This document shows positions 45,423 to 53,868 of a stretch of DNA of 57,255 nucleotides, one piece after another. Under the pieces are notes generated by a model, which worked only from the letters and a program-made list of their open reading frames with translations, had not been told where the DNA came from and did no database searches. Origin of the DNA: a bacterium (GTDB lineage: Bacteria; Zixibacteria; MSB-5A5; WJJR01); assembly GCA_021813505.1 (NCBI GenBank), contig JAKAKI010000068.1:1-57255 (forward strand), in the 5' to 3' direction. A program made the position numbers and the translations under genes. The stretch's first letter is position 1, and every line of letters begins with the position of its first letter.

Positions 45423-46079
45423 ATGGCCGTGTCCGAACCATCGCTCGTCGTGAATGAAGTGTATGCTAGTATCCAGGGCGAGTCGTCGTATGCCGGGTTG
45501 CCGTGCGTGTTCGTCCGGCTCACCGGATGCAATCTGCGCTGCACCTATTGCGACACGGCGTACGCGTTCTACGACGGTGAGCGGCGAACGGTCGCGAGTG
45601 TGGTCGAACTGGTCCGCGGCTATGGCATTTCGCTTGTCGAGATCACCGGCGGTGAACCATTGGTGCAGAAGGATTGCGTGGTACTGGCGCAGCAGCTTCT
45701 GGATCTGGGATTCAACGTGCTGATCGAGACCGCCGGAGCCTTGCCGATCGATGTGCTCCCGGCGGGTATCATCCGCATCATGGACATCAAGTGCCCGTCA
45801 TCAGGTGAGTCGGATAAGATGGACTGGAGCAACATCGGCCATCTGACAGCGCGCGATGAAGTCAAATTCGTGATTGGGAATCGCGAAGATTACGATTGGG
45901 CGCGTGGCGTGATTGCCAAGCACGCGCTCCACGAAAAATGCGCGGTTCTCATCTCGACGGTCTTTGGTGCGGTCCCTTCGAAGGACGTTGTCGAATGGAT
46001 GCTCGAAGACCGGTTGCCAGCACGGTTTCAATTGCAGCTTCACAAGTACATATGGGATCCCAAGGAGCGCGGCGTATGA
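45423..46079 (+). CDS. queE: 7-carboxy-7-deazaguanine synthase
   Basis: 218 residues from the ATG at 45423. Radical-SAM cluster CNLRCTYC at Cys36, Cys40 and Cys43, preceded by SIQGESSYAGLPCVFVRL, which is typical of QueE, and ITGGEPL in the SAM site. It converts 6-carboxy-tetrahydropterin to 7-carboxy-7-deazaguanine. The stop overlaps the queC start. Confidence 0.95.
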   Translation: MAVSEPSLVVNEVYASIQGESSYAGLPCVFVRLTGCNLRCTYCDTAYAFYDGERRTVASVVELVRGYGISLVEITGGEPLVQKDCVVLAQQLLDLGFNVLIETAGALPIDVLPAGIIRIMDIKCPSSGESDKMDWSNIGHLTARDEVKFVIGNREDYDWARGVIAKHALHEKCAVLISTVFGAVPSKDVVEWMLEDRLPARFQLQLHKYIWDPKERGV

Positions 46080-46786
46080 CTTCCAAACGCCGGGGCGTCG
46101 TGCTGCTGAGCGGTGGGCTCGACTCTGCGGTCGTGCTGGCTTTGGCCCGCAGCGAGGGGTACGCCATGTATGCACTCACGATCGACTACGGCCAGCGACA
46201 CCGGCAGGAGCTCACGGCGGCGCGGCGAATCGCCGACACACTTCACGCTGCTAAACACATTGTCGTCAGCCTCGATTTGCGTCAGTGGGGAGGTTCGGCT
46301 CTCACAGGCGCGGACACGATTCCGATCAACAGAGATCCGGCCGAAATGGGCGCGGACATCCCGATCACCTACGTTCCCGGCCGCAACACGATCTTCCTGT
46401 CAACGGCAATGGCATGGGCCGAGACCCTCGGTACGGGAGATGTGTTCATTGGAGCGCACGTCCTGGATTATTCCGGATATCCCGATTGCCGGCCAGACTA
46501 CTTTCAGGCATTCGAACGGATGGCCGATCTTGCCACGAGAACCGGCGTCGAAGGGCAGACGCGATTTTCGATTCATGCGCCGCTGCTCAAGATGAACAAG
46601 ACCGAAATCGTGCGTACCGGCGCCCGGCTCCATGTGCCCTTTGAGCTCACGTCCAGTTGCTACCAGCCAACTGAGGATCTTCAGGCGTGCGGCGTGTGCG
46701 ATTCCTGCATCCTGCGATTGCGTGCATTTGCCGAGGTTGGCGTTCACGATCCGATTTCGTACGTCGGCGGGACATCATATCCATGA
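46076..46786 (+). CDS. queC: 7-cyano-7-deazaguanine synthase
   Basis: 236 residues from the ATG at 46076 (ATGA overlap with queE, AAGGAG eight bases upstream). PP-loop LLSGGLDSAVVLALA binds ATP; the C-terminal CGVCDSC with an earlier Cys (SSCYQPTEDLQAC) forms the zinc site. It makes preQ0 from 7-carboxy-7-deazaguanine, ATP and ammonia. Confidence 0.96.
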   Translation: MTSKRRGVVLLSGGLDSAVVLALARSEGYAMYALTIDYGQRHRQELTAARRIADTLHAAKHIVVSLDLRQWGGSALTGADTIPINRDPAEMGADIPITYVPGRNTIFLSTAMAWAETLGTGDVFIGAHVLDYSGYPDCRPDYFQAFERMADLATRTGVEGQTRFSIHAPLLKMNKTEIVRTGARLHVPFELTSSCYQPTEDLQACGVCDSCILRLRAFAEVGVHDPISYVGGTSYP

Positions 46787-47478
46787 AGATTTCCCTGTTT
46801 CGGGACCTGACATTTGAGGCCGCCCATCGCAATACGGCGATGGATGCAAGGCCGGAATGTCAGCGCCTTCATGGGCACTCATACCGCGCGCGCATCTGGG
46901 TGCAAGGGGTGGTCGATCCGAAGCTCGGGTGGCTTCGTGATTTCGCGGAAGTCAAACGCGCGTGCGAACCAACGATCGACCTGCTCGATCATCGGCTGCT
47001 CAACGACGTTGACGGAATTCGCGATGCATCAATTCCCGATGTGGCCCGTTGGTTGAGCGATCGCTTGCGGCAGGACACCCCCGGCATTGAACGTTGTGTA
47101 CTCGAGACTGTGGGGGCTTCGCGATTTGAGCCGATCGTAATGGAATCGAGCGGGCAGATTCCGCGGATCGGATTCTGGTTTGCGGCGGCACACCTTTTAC
47201 CGATGCTTCCCGAAACGCACAAATGCCGGCGGCTTCATGGGCACAGTTTCCGCGTTGAGGTTGCCGCCCCCAAGGCCGGACACGTGATTCCGCATTTGCA
47301 GAGGCTGCATGCGCGCCTCGATCATCAGTATATGAACGAGGTGAAGGGGCTGGAGAATCCCACATCGGAGAATCTGGCATTTTGGATTTGGAACGAACTA
47401 TCGGCAGTGAATGCGCCTCCGGCCGAGGTGACCATTCAGGAAACTTGCACAACCGGATGCGCGTATAGAGGCGAGTAG
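46783..47478 (+). CDS. queD: Tandem-domain 6-carboxytetrahydropterin synthase (QueD-QueD)
   Basis: 231 residues, about twice the usual 120, because two complete domains are fused. Domain 1: zinc ligands His15, His30, His32, Cys26, Asp69-His70 and Glu108. Domain 2: His137, His152, His154, Cys148, Asp180-His181 and Glu220. Domain 2 also keeps NPTSENLA, whereas domain 1 has ASIPDVARWL there. The enzyme makes 6-carboxytetrahydropterin from dihydroneopterin triphosphate. ATGA overlap with queC. Both active sites look chemically intact; domain 1 may have diverged in substrate or be structural. Confidence 0.93.
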   Translation: MKISLFRDLTFEAAHRNTAMDARPECQRLHGHSYRARIWVQGVVDPKLGWLRDFAEVKRACEPTIDLLDHRLLNDVDGIRDASIPDVARWLSDRLRQDTPGIERCVLETVGASRFEPIVMESSGQIPRIGFWFAAAHLLPMLPETHKCRRLHGHSFRVEVAAPKAGHVIPHLQRLHARLDHQYMNEVKGLENPTSENLAFWIWNELSAVNAPPAEVTIQETCTTGCAYRGE

Positions 47479-47530
47479 GGCAATCCTGGTTCCGGCGCCC
47501 GACCACTGATCAAGACTCAGGAGATGCGAA

Positions 47531-47968
47531 ATGGCGAAGTCCCCCACGAAGAAGACCAAGATACAGGGATCGTCGAAGGGAACCGGACTAACGGAACTAG
47601 GGCACGGCCCCTCGCGTCCCAAGCGGCAGTTGGAGGCATTCCCCAACGCGCACCCGGAACGCGACACGACCGTGACCTTCCATTGCCAGGAGTTTACTTG
47701 TGTCTGTCCGATTACCGGACAGCCGGATTTTGGTGAGTTGGAAATCAGCTACATTCCCGACAAGCTGGTACTCGAAAGCAAGTCCCTGAAGCTCTATTTG
47801 TGGACATATCGCGAGGTGGGGATCTTCCACGAGGACGTGGTCAATGAGCTCCTGGATGCCCTTTACGATTTCCTCCAGCCGCGATGGATCGGGATCACCG
47901 GATCATTTAATGTTCGAGGTGGAATTGGAATCGAGGTCACCTCGGAGCGCGAGAAGCCATTGGCTTAA
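47531..47968 (+). CDS. queF: preQ0 reductase
   Basis: 145 residues, the short type I QueF. Nucleophile Cys59 in CVCPITGQPDF; ESKSLKLYLWTYREVGIFHED is the conserved substrate/NADPH region. It reduces preQ0 to preQ1, completing the pathway queE-queC-queD-queF. The Lys-rich first 20 residues are an unusual extra tail. 52 bases after queD. Confidence 0.95.
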   Translation: MAKSPTKKTKIQGSSKGTGLTELGHGPSRPKRQLEAFPNAHPERDTTVTFHCQEFTCVCPITGQPDFGELEISYIPDKLVLESKSLKLYLWTYREVGIFHEDVVNELLDALYDFLQPRWIGITGSFNVRGGIGIEVTSEREKPLA

Positions 47969-48033
47969 CGGACTATCCTGGGAGTGCGATCCGCCGCGGC
48001 GGACTGCCGAACAACTCTCTCTCGCGGAATCAT

Positions 48034-48058
48034 GGCTCGGCGGGAGCCTCGCCCTCCC
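48034..48058. repeat. Dispersed palindrome, family B, single arm
   Basis: Identical to the right arm at 2905-2929 over 25 bases. The upstream partner arm (about 47980-48010) is diverged. Lies between queF and the next gene. Confidence 0.8.
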
Positions 48059-48182
48059 AGAACTGAACAGCGCCATTCAATTTGCCAAGTCTGATGCCAC
48101 CGAGTCGGGATTCGTGTGTATACATGGCAGGACGCCGCATCCTGGACCTGCGGTGTGCCGAGCGGAGGGTTTTCTGCACTTT

Positions 48183-49730
48183 GTGAAGCGTTTGCTGCCT
48201 CGATTTGCAGCGCTGACCGCGCTGTTGGCATTGGTGCTGGCCGCATCGGTGTGCCATGCCGCTTCTACGAGAATCTCACCCAAGCAACTGACACAACTCC
48301 TGCGGGATTCCTCCCGCGCCGTGCATCGGGGCGACTACTCACTGACTGCAGGGAAGATTGCCGAGTCGTCGCTCGTCATTGTACAGGGCAGTCTCGATGT
48401 GGCGTCGGGGATCGTCCTGAAAGGTGAGGTCTGGATCATCAATGGCGATCTCATTCTGGCAGGTGATTCACATGTCGAGGGACGTGTCAATATCGTGGAT
48501 GGCGGCCTCTATCAGTCGCAGGGCTCGAGCATTACCGGCCGGATCGAGCACTACCACTGTTCCTGCAAGCTCGATGCCGACGAATTCAACAAGTCCGGAC
48601 GAATGGCATTTCGCAAGACAGCCGACCCTAAATCCCTCGATCCCCGCATTGAGGCCGGCTCAGAAAGCACGAACCGGGTCGACTATGAGACTGTGTTTCT
48701 CGGATTGGGCCGGGGGAATCCCGACAACCCGCGGCCGCATTGGCGGGGACATGCGCATCTGCTGATTCCGCTTCGCGAGAATACACGGGGCTTCCTGGGA
48801 CTCGATCTGGAATTGAATATCCCCATCAGCGGCAGAGCGGTTGGATTACAGATCCAGGGATTCAAGAAGACCGTAACGAATGATTCCTGGCAGTACCCAG
48901 TTTCCGAGAATGGTGCTGCGCTTCTTCTGTCCCACTCCGATTTTCTGGATTACTACGAGCGCTCGGGCGGACGTGCCGGAATGGTCATCGATCCAGGACA
49001 CTCGCTGTCGTTTGCCGGCGGAATCTATCTGGACCATTCGCAATCGCTCCGGACCGTCAGCGTGTCCTCCCTCGCCAATAACGGCCGTCCCCTTCGCGAC
49101 AATCCACCTGTCGATCGGGGAGAGATCCTTGGCCTGGACTTGTCGGCGACCTACGACACGCGCGATGATCCAGTCCGTCCGGCGTCGGCTTGGTACCTTC
49201 AAACGTCTGTGGATGCCGGCTTCAGGGCTGGACCCGGTGATTTTGGATTCACTACACTGACTTTGGAAGCGTGCCGGTACAACCGCCTCTGGCGGAAGAT
49301 CAATCTGGATTTGCGCGCGCGGGTCTTCACTGGCTGGCGTGATCTTCCGGCCCAGCGATTGCAGTCGCTCAATGGCTATGGTGGGGTGCGCGGTCTGCAT
49401 GATATCCCGTTTCCGGATCGGCGGGGTGACCGCATGGCGTTAGCATCGGCGGAGTTGCGAATACCGTTGCCGCAGCTCCCTGTCTTCAAGATTCTGTACA
49501 CACGCTGGGATCTGCTCGTCTTCGCCGACGCTGGACTTCTGCGGATGGATGGTGGCGCAGCGGCTCCCTTCCGTTTTCTCAACGTACCAAAGAGCGAATG
49601 GGGGAAGTCGATCGGAATCGGTGTCTCCGGCGAGGCGTTCCTTCCGTACCTGGGATTCTATGTGGCTCAGGATGTGACCCGATTGAACAAACGCCCGCGT
49701 TTCATTGTGCGAGCGGCGCGCTCCTTCTAG
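48183..49730 (+). CDS. Bactofilin-like / Omp85-type beta-barrel fusion (paralog 2)
   Basis: 515 residues from the GTG at 48183, chosen because the signal peptide begins there (KRLLPRFAALTALLALVLAA). Beta-helical bactofilin-like part about 45-120 (LVIVQGSLDVASGIVLKGEV, WIINGDLILAGDSHVEGRVN), then a barrel with an Omp85-type VRG turn (GYGGVRGLHDIPFPDRRGDR, ALASAELRIPL) and terminal Phe. Same layout as 21038-22828. The ABC transporter gene follows 24 bases downstream. Outer membrane; role unknown. The true start could be slightly upstream, as the ribosome site (GGAGGG) is 13 bases away. Confidence 0.78.
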   Translation: MKRLLPRFAALTALLALVLAASVCHAASTRISPKQLTQLLRDSSRAVHRGDYSLTAGKIAESSLVIVQGSLDVASGIVLKGEVWIINGDLILAGDSHVEGRVNIVDGGLYQSQGSSITGRIEHYHCSCKLDADEFNKSGRMAFRKTADPKSLDPRIEAGSESTNRVDYETVFLGLGRGNPDNPRPHWRGHAHLLIPLRENTRGFLGLDLELNIPISGRAVGLQIQGFKKTVTNDSWQYPVSENGAALLLSHSDFLDYYERSGGRAGMVIDPGHSLSFAGGIYLDHSQSLRTVSVSSLANNGRPLRDNPPVDRGEILGLDLSATYDTRDDPVRPASAWYLQTSVDAGFRAGPGDFGFTTLTLEACRYNRLWRKINLDLRARVFTGWRDLPAQRLQSLNGYGGVRGLHDIPFPDRRGDRMALASAELRIPLPQLPVFKILYTRWDLLVFADAGLLRMDGGAAAPFRFLNVPKSEWGKSIGIGVSGEAFLPYLGFYVAQDVTRLNKRPRFIVRAARSF

Positions 49731-49754
49731 CTGGATTTGTTGAAAGCCTGATCA

Positions 49755-50675
49755 ATGCCTCCAATTCTCGAAATTAACCGGCTCCAAAAACACTACGGCA
49801 GGTTTGAAGCACTGCGAGGGGTCGACTTGATGCTGAGTGGACCGGGAGTCTACGGCTTTCTGGGTCCCAATGGAGCGGGGAAGACGACTACGATCAAGCT
49901 TATCGCCGGGCTTCTCAATCCCACTGCTGGGTCGGTGAAGATCGATGGGATCGATATCGCGGCTGATCCCGTGGACGCACGCCGGCCGCTGGGCATCATG
50001 ATGGAGACACCGGCCTTCTATAACCAACTGACGGGCCGGGAGAACCTTCAGCTATTCGCCCGCCTGGGGGGCATTGGCGACAGTTCATCGATTGAGCAAT
50101 TGCTCGCACGCGTCGGACTCACGAACAAAGCCAATGAACGCGTGTCATCCTATTCACGTGGCATGCGGCAACGGTTGGGGCTGGCGGCGGCGCTGCTCGG
50201 TGACCCGAGGCTGGTCATTCTCGACGAACCGATGAATGGCCTCGATCCGTCCGGAATCGTGGAAATGCGGGAGTGGCTCGCACAGATGGCCCGACAGGAG
50301 GGGCGGGCGGTTTTGATGTCGAGCCATCAGATGGGTGAAATGGAACGCATTTGCGACAGTTTCACCATCATCAACCGGGGCGCGGTTGTTGCATCGGGTG
50401 CGGCTGCCGACCTGACGCAATCCCGAGCGACTGTCTCCCTGCGGGTATCGGATTCGGAAACAGCAGCGAACGTGCTGCGGTCGATGCCCGGGATCTCATT
50501 GGTCGAGATCGTTGGTTCGGATCAGCTCCGCGCGGAATCGGCGGAGTGCTCGACCGGGGAGATTAATCGGTTCCTCGTGAACCACAACATCGACGTACTT
50601 GAGATCACTACATCAACTGAGTCGCTCGAAGAGATCTTCTTCCGCCTGGTTGGGAGGGATTCCAATGTGGCGTGA
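49755..50675 (+). CDS. ABC transporter ATP-binding protein
   Basis: 306 residues. Walker A GPNGAGKTT, Q-loop METPAFYNQLTG, signature SYSRGMRQR, Walker B LVILDEP, H-loop SSHQ. The C-terminal extension of about 80 residues is usual for CcmA/NatA-type exporters. Overlaps the permease gene. The ABC-2-like partner suggests export of a lipid, polymer or drug. Confidence 0.93.
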   Translation: MPPILEINRLQKHYGRFEALRGVDLMLSGPGVYGFLGPNGAGKTTTIKLIAGLLNPTAGSVKIDGIDIAADPVDARRPLGIMMETPAFYNQLTGRENLQLFARLGGIGDSSSIEQLLARVGLTNKANERVSSYSRGMRQRLGLAAALLGDPRLVILDEPMNGLDPSGIVEMREWLAQMARQEGRAVLMSSHQMGEMERICDSFTIINRGAVVASGAAADLTQSRATVSLRVSDSETAANVLRSMPGISLVEIVGSDQLRAESAECSTGEINRFLVNHNIDVLEITTSTESLEEIFFRLVGRDSNVA

Positions 50676-51474
50676 AGTGTCTCGCGTGATGATTGCCGAA
50701 TCGCTTCGGCTCCGGCGATCGCGCGCCCTGGTAGCCGGGCTGGTCACCTACCTCGCGGTGGTCGCGATGTTTTATCTCACCTACCACTTGCTGGTTCGCC
50801 GATCGTTCACGGGGATTCCGACGGGATTCTACCTGAGTGGTTCCGTTCTCTCGGCGGCGGTTACGTCGCTGGAGTTCGCGATGACATTGATTGTGGCCTT
50901 CTCGGTGGCGCGTGAATTTTCCGCGGGTACCATCCAGCAAGTCTGGGTGAGGCCGCTTTCGCGAATGAGCTGGCTTTCGGGCAAATTGCTGACAAATGTG
51001 GTTGTTCTCAAAATATGGTGGGTTCTGACGCTTGTGCTCGTACTCCTGGTCGCCGGCGTCCAGTTGGGATTCTCCGATTTGATGGAGAAGGATTATCTGA
51101 TTCACAGCGCCGGCTCGATGTGGTGGGCACTTTTGCTGACAGTCGCGCTGACAACACTTGCACTCGTAGCCGAGATCGGAATTGTGGCGGTGTGCGCTCT
51201 GATTATGGGCAATCCGGGAGGAACGATTGCCGTCGCCGTGATTGCGAGGTTCATCCTGCAACTGGCGAGCAACTGGGATTTGCTCCGGCCACTGGTATTG
51301 CCGACCTACGTCTCGGCGCCGTTGGGGCAGTTCATTGCGATGGCCAAGGGGTTGCCGCTACCCGACGGTTGGGGGCATTTGACGCGCACTTGCCTGATCG
51401 GATCGCTGGCGTGGATTCTCGCGGGGTGGTTGTGGGCATCGTGGATCGTGAAACGCAAAGAGGTGCTGAATTGA
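50665..51474 (+). CDS. ABC-2-type permease
   Basis: 269 residues from the ATG at 50665 (GGGAGGG upstream, overlapping the ATPase stop). Six hydrophobic helices, with VAREFSAGTIQQVWVRPLSR, the coupling segment seen in ABC-2 permeases, after the second. Partner of the preceding ATPase. Overlaps the next gene by TTGA. Confidence 0.88.
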   Translation: MWREVSRVMIAESLRLRRSRALVAGLVTYLAVVAMFYLTYHLLVRRSFTGIPTGFYLSGSVLSAAVTSLEFAMTLIVAFSVAREFSAGTIQQVWVRPLSRMSWLSGKLLTNVVVLKIWWVLTLVLVLLVAGVQLGFSDLMEKDYLIHSAGSMWWALLLTVALTTLALVAEIGIVAVCALIMGNPGGTIAVAVIARFILQLASNWDLLRPLVLPTYVSAPLGQFIAMAKGLPLPDGWGHLTRTCLIGSLAWILAGWLWASWIVKRKEVLN

Positions 51475-53072
51475 GTAATGGAGCGGACGGTTCGACGCGT
51501 GGTTGGCAGTTATGGACACGATTGATGGGCTGGGTGAAGATGCCCGCGATCCCCTCTGTTGTGGTTTCGTTGTACGTTGGCCTTCTTCTGATGACACAGA
51601 TCTCCAGTGCCGCCCCAAAGCCGGAGGATTTTTCACTTTCCAAACTCGGTGTGGCGGGAGAGATCCTCGGATTGATTCCTGCCGATCTGGACGGCGACTC
51701 GCTCGTCGACATCGTCATTGTTCACAAGAAGGGTCTGCCCCCACAGGAATCGCGCTGGGTGTCCGTGTTCTGGCAGAGCGCAAGCGGGACATTTGGCACG
51801 GCGCCTGACCAATCCTGGCAGCTTGATTCAGTCGCCACGGTCCTTGATGTTGGCAGTGTTGATTCCGGCCGTGGACTGCAGATTTGCTATCTGACGCCAA
51901 CCGGAGTCTGGTACTACAAGATATCAGACCACCGTTTTGAAGAGACCGGTACGGAGTTGTTTCCATGTGCCGCCTTGACCGTGTTCCCGTCCAAGAGCCA
52001 GGTGCCGGCTGTCAACTTTGTGAGGGATTGGGATGGCAAGCCGGGTGACGAGGTTGCGGTGCCGGGATTCGAAGGCTTGGGCATCTATCAACGGGATGCG
52101 AATGGAAAGTTCCGCAAGCAATCTGCCCTCCATGTCGAACTCCACACCCGGCTTCGCGAAGCATCTCAAGGAACGGAGCGCGACCGCGTCAGCGGGATTC
52201 GGGCAACATTTGAATTCCCCGATTTGACGGTGGCCGACTGCAACGGGGACGGGCGCACCGACATCGTTACCACCGACGAAGACGCGCTGCAAGTCTTCCT
52301 CCAGTCCCCTGATGGCTCGTTCGCATCGGAGCCGGCGGCCAAGGTGGATTTCGATGTGCGCACGCAGGAAGAGAAGCAGGATGGGAATACCGAACTGCGC
52401 ACCATGGTGGCCGATCTTAATCAGGACGGATTCGCTGATGCCGTCGTGACTAAGATGACGGCGAAGGGACTGTCCAGCTTCCGCAGTGTGATTAGTCTGT
52501 ACTGGGGCCGGGCGCTTGGTTACCCAACCGTACCGGATCAGGTGATTGTCTCCGAAGGGTCGGCGTCGGCCGAGGTGACCATTCGTGATGTCAATGGCGA
52601 TGGCAAGCTCGACTTGGTCATGCCGTCGATGCACATCTCGATTGCCGCGATCATTCGCATCCTGATCACCCGCAATGTGCCGGTCACCTACAACATATTC
52701 CTTTGCCACGATGGCCCCAGATATTCCGACCGCCCAGACTTCGAGAAGGACGTGAGTTACAAGATCGACTTCTCAGGGGAATCCGATACTCAGGCGATGA
52801 CGCTGGACGGTGATCTTAACAGGGACAAGGTCAGGGATTTCGTACTGGCGTCTGACGATGAGGAATTGTCCGTTTACCTGGGCATCCGGGATGATTCCGA
52901 ACGGCTATTTGCCAAGAAGCCGGTATCGAAAATCACCGCCGACGCTTTCGGCGATTTGACTGCGGCCGACCTCAACAACGATGGCTACTCCGATATGCTC
53001 CTGCGCTATCCGAACACGAAAGATCGCAAAGGCTTCGTCGAAGTCTTGATGAACCGGCGGACGATCAGATAG
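51471..53072 (+). CDS. Secreted FG-GAP/VCBS repeat protein
   Basis: 533 residues from the TTG at 51471, overlapping the permease stop, with AGAGGT upstream. Signal peptide VVVSLYVGLLLMTQISSA. At least six calcium-type propeller loops: DLDGDSLVDIVIV, DCNGDGRTDIVTT, DLNQDGFADAVV, DVNGDGKLDLVM, DLNRDKVRDFVL, DLNNDGYSDMLL, implying a seven-bladed-type beta-propeller. Its coupling to an ABC permease is unusual and suggests the transporter and surface protein work together. Its end overlaps the convergent hemerythrin gene by 8 bases. Confidence 0.85.
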   Translation: MSNGADGSTRGWQLWTRLMGWVKMPAIPSVVVSLYVGLLLMTQISSAAPKPEDFSLSKLGVAGEILGLIPADLDGDSLVDIVIVHKKGLPPQESRWVSVFWQSASGTFGTAPDQSWQLDSVATVLDVGSVDSGRGLQICYLTPTGVWYYKISDHRFEETGTELFPCAALTVFPSKSQVPAVNFVRDWDGKPGDEVAVPGFEGLGIYQRDANGKFRKQSALHVELHTRLREASQGTERDRVSGIRATFEFPDLTVADCNGDGRTDIVTTDEDALQVFLQSPDGSFASEPAAKVDFDVRTQEEKQDGNTELRTMVADLNQDGFADAVVTKMTAKGLSSFRSVISLYWGRALGYPTVPDQVIVSEGSASAEVTIRDVNGDGKLDLVMPSMHISIAAIIRILITRNVPVTYNIFLCHDGPRYSDRPDFEKDVSYKIDFSGESDTQAMTLDGDLNRDKVRDFVLASDDEELSVYLGIRDDSERLFAKKPVSKITADAFGDLTAADLNNDGYSDMLLRYPNTKDRKGFVEVLMNRRTIR

Positions 53073-53547
53073 AGACGCGCAATCTTGAAAGCATCTTCCG
53101 GCGCTCTGCCGCAGCCGTGCCGCCATCCAGGAGCGGATAGAGGAAGTTCTTCTCGCGCATATCGTGGTGTTCCAGCAGTTTCTTGAATTCGTATTCCCGC
53201 TCGAGGATCACAATGATCCGGTGCGCTCCCGGCTCTGGCATCCCCTTTACTTCGTTGAGCAGGCCGGAGATTTCAGCCAGGAACGCCCGGATTTTCCTGT
53301 GCTCGGCCAGAAAGAGATCAACCGTGCCACCCCGGGGAATCGTCACTCGCTTTTGATAGAGCGGGAGAAGAAGTTGCTCCTCGTCATCCGCGTGTACGAT
53401 CAGCGCCGCCATAAACTCCGCCCAGTCACTCACAGCCTTCCCGATCGCGCCGCTGACGAGTTTGGCCTGATGCCGTGCCAACAAGTCGTTAAGCTCGTGA
53501 TGTAATCCCAATAGGGACAGGAATGTCGGTTCGGGCTGAGTCATCAT
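53065..53547 (-). CDS. Hemerythrin-like HHE domain protein
   Basis: 160 residues from the ATG at 53547 (or 53544); longer frames start inside the repeat at 53649-53768. Metal-ligand pattern of HHE domains: GLHHELND, HADDEEQLLLPLY, EHRKIRAFL, LEHHDMREKNFLYPLLD. Such proteins bind di-iron and sense or carry oxygen, NO or iron. Beyond the repeat upstream (divergent) lies an Nramp metal transporter. Confidence 0.88.
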   Translation of the reverse strand: MMTQPEPTFLSLLGLHHELNDLLARHQAKLVSGAIGKAVSDWAEFMAALIVHADDEEQLLLPLYQKRVTIPRGGTVDLFLAEHRKIRAFLAEISGLLNEVKGMPEPGAHRIIVILEREYEFKKLLEHHDMREKNFLYPLLDGGTAAAERRKMLSRLRVSI

Positions 53548-53648
53548 CGGAACTACGATGTCATAGCCCGCGGGTGAGCGCAACTGGATTCGAAGGCTGT
53601 CGCACGTTGGTGAGGATTTGTGAGGCATGATGCGGACGCGCGCGGCTG

Positions 53649-53768
53649 CGCCCTCACCCCAACCCTCTCCCAGAGGGAGAGGGGGCTGCCTGCCGAAAAG
53701 CGAATGAGCCACAAAAAGGAGAGTTTTTCTCCCCTCTCCCTCCGGGAGAGGGGTCGGGGGTGAGGGCG
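53649..53768. repeat. MITE-like element, family C
   Basis: 120 bases, opening CGCCCTCACCCCAACCCTC and closing GGGTCGGGGGTGAGGGCG, each arm with an inner palindrome (CTCTCCCAGAGGGAGAG; CTCTCCCTCCGGGAGAG). Same ends as 44965-45210 but without the tandem array. Confidence 0.82.
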
Positions 53769-53868
53769 ATTCGGTGCAGCACGCGCCCTAGACCCCACCT
53801 TTCTAGTTGCGTTTAAGGCGCAGTTCGCCATTTTCCGGCCGGCAGGAACCAGATGATTGGCAGTTTCG

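Noticed and set aside
53548-53712. Longer start for the hemerythrin protein
   Set aside because: The added residues come from the family C repeat (PLPLGEGWGEG) and have no relation to the HHE fold.
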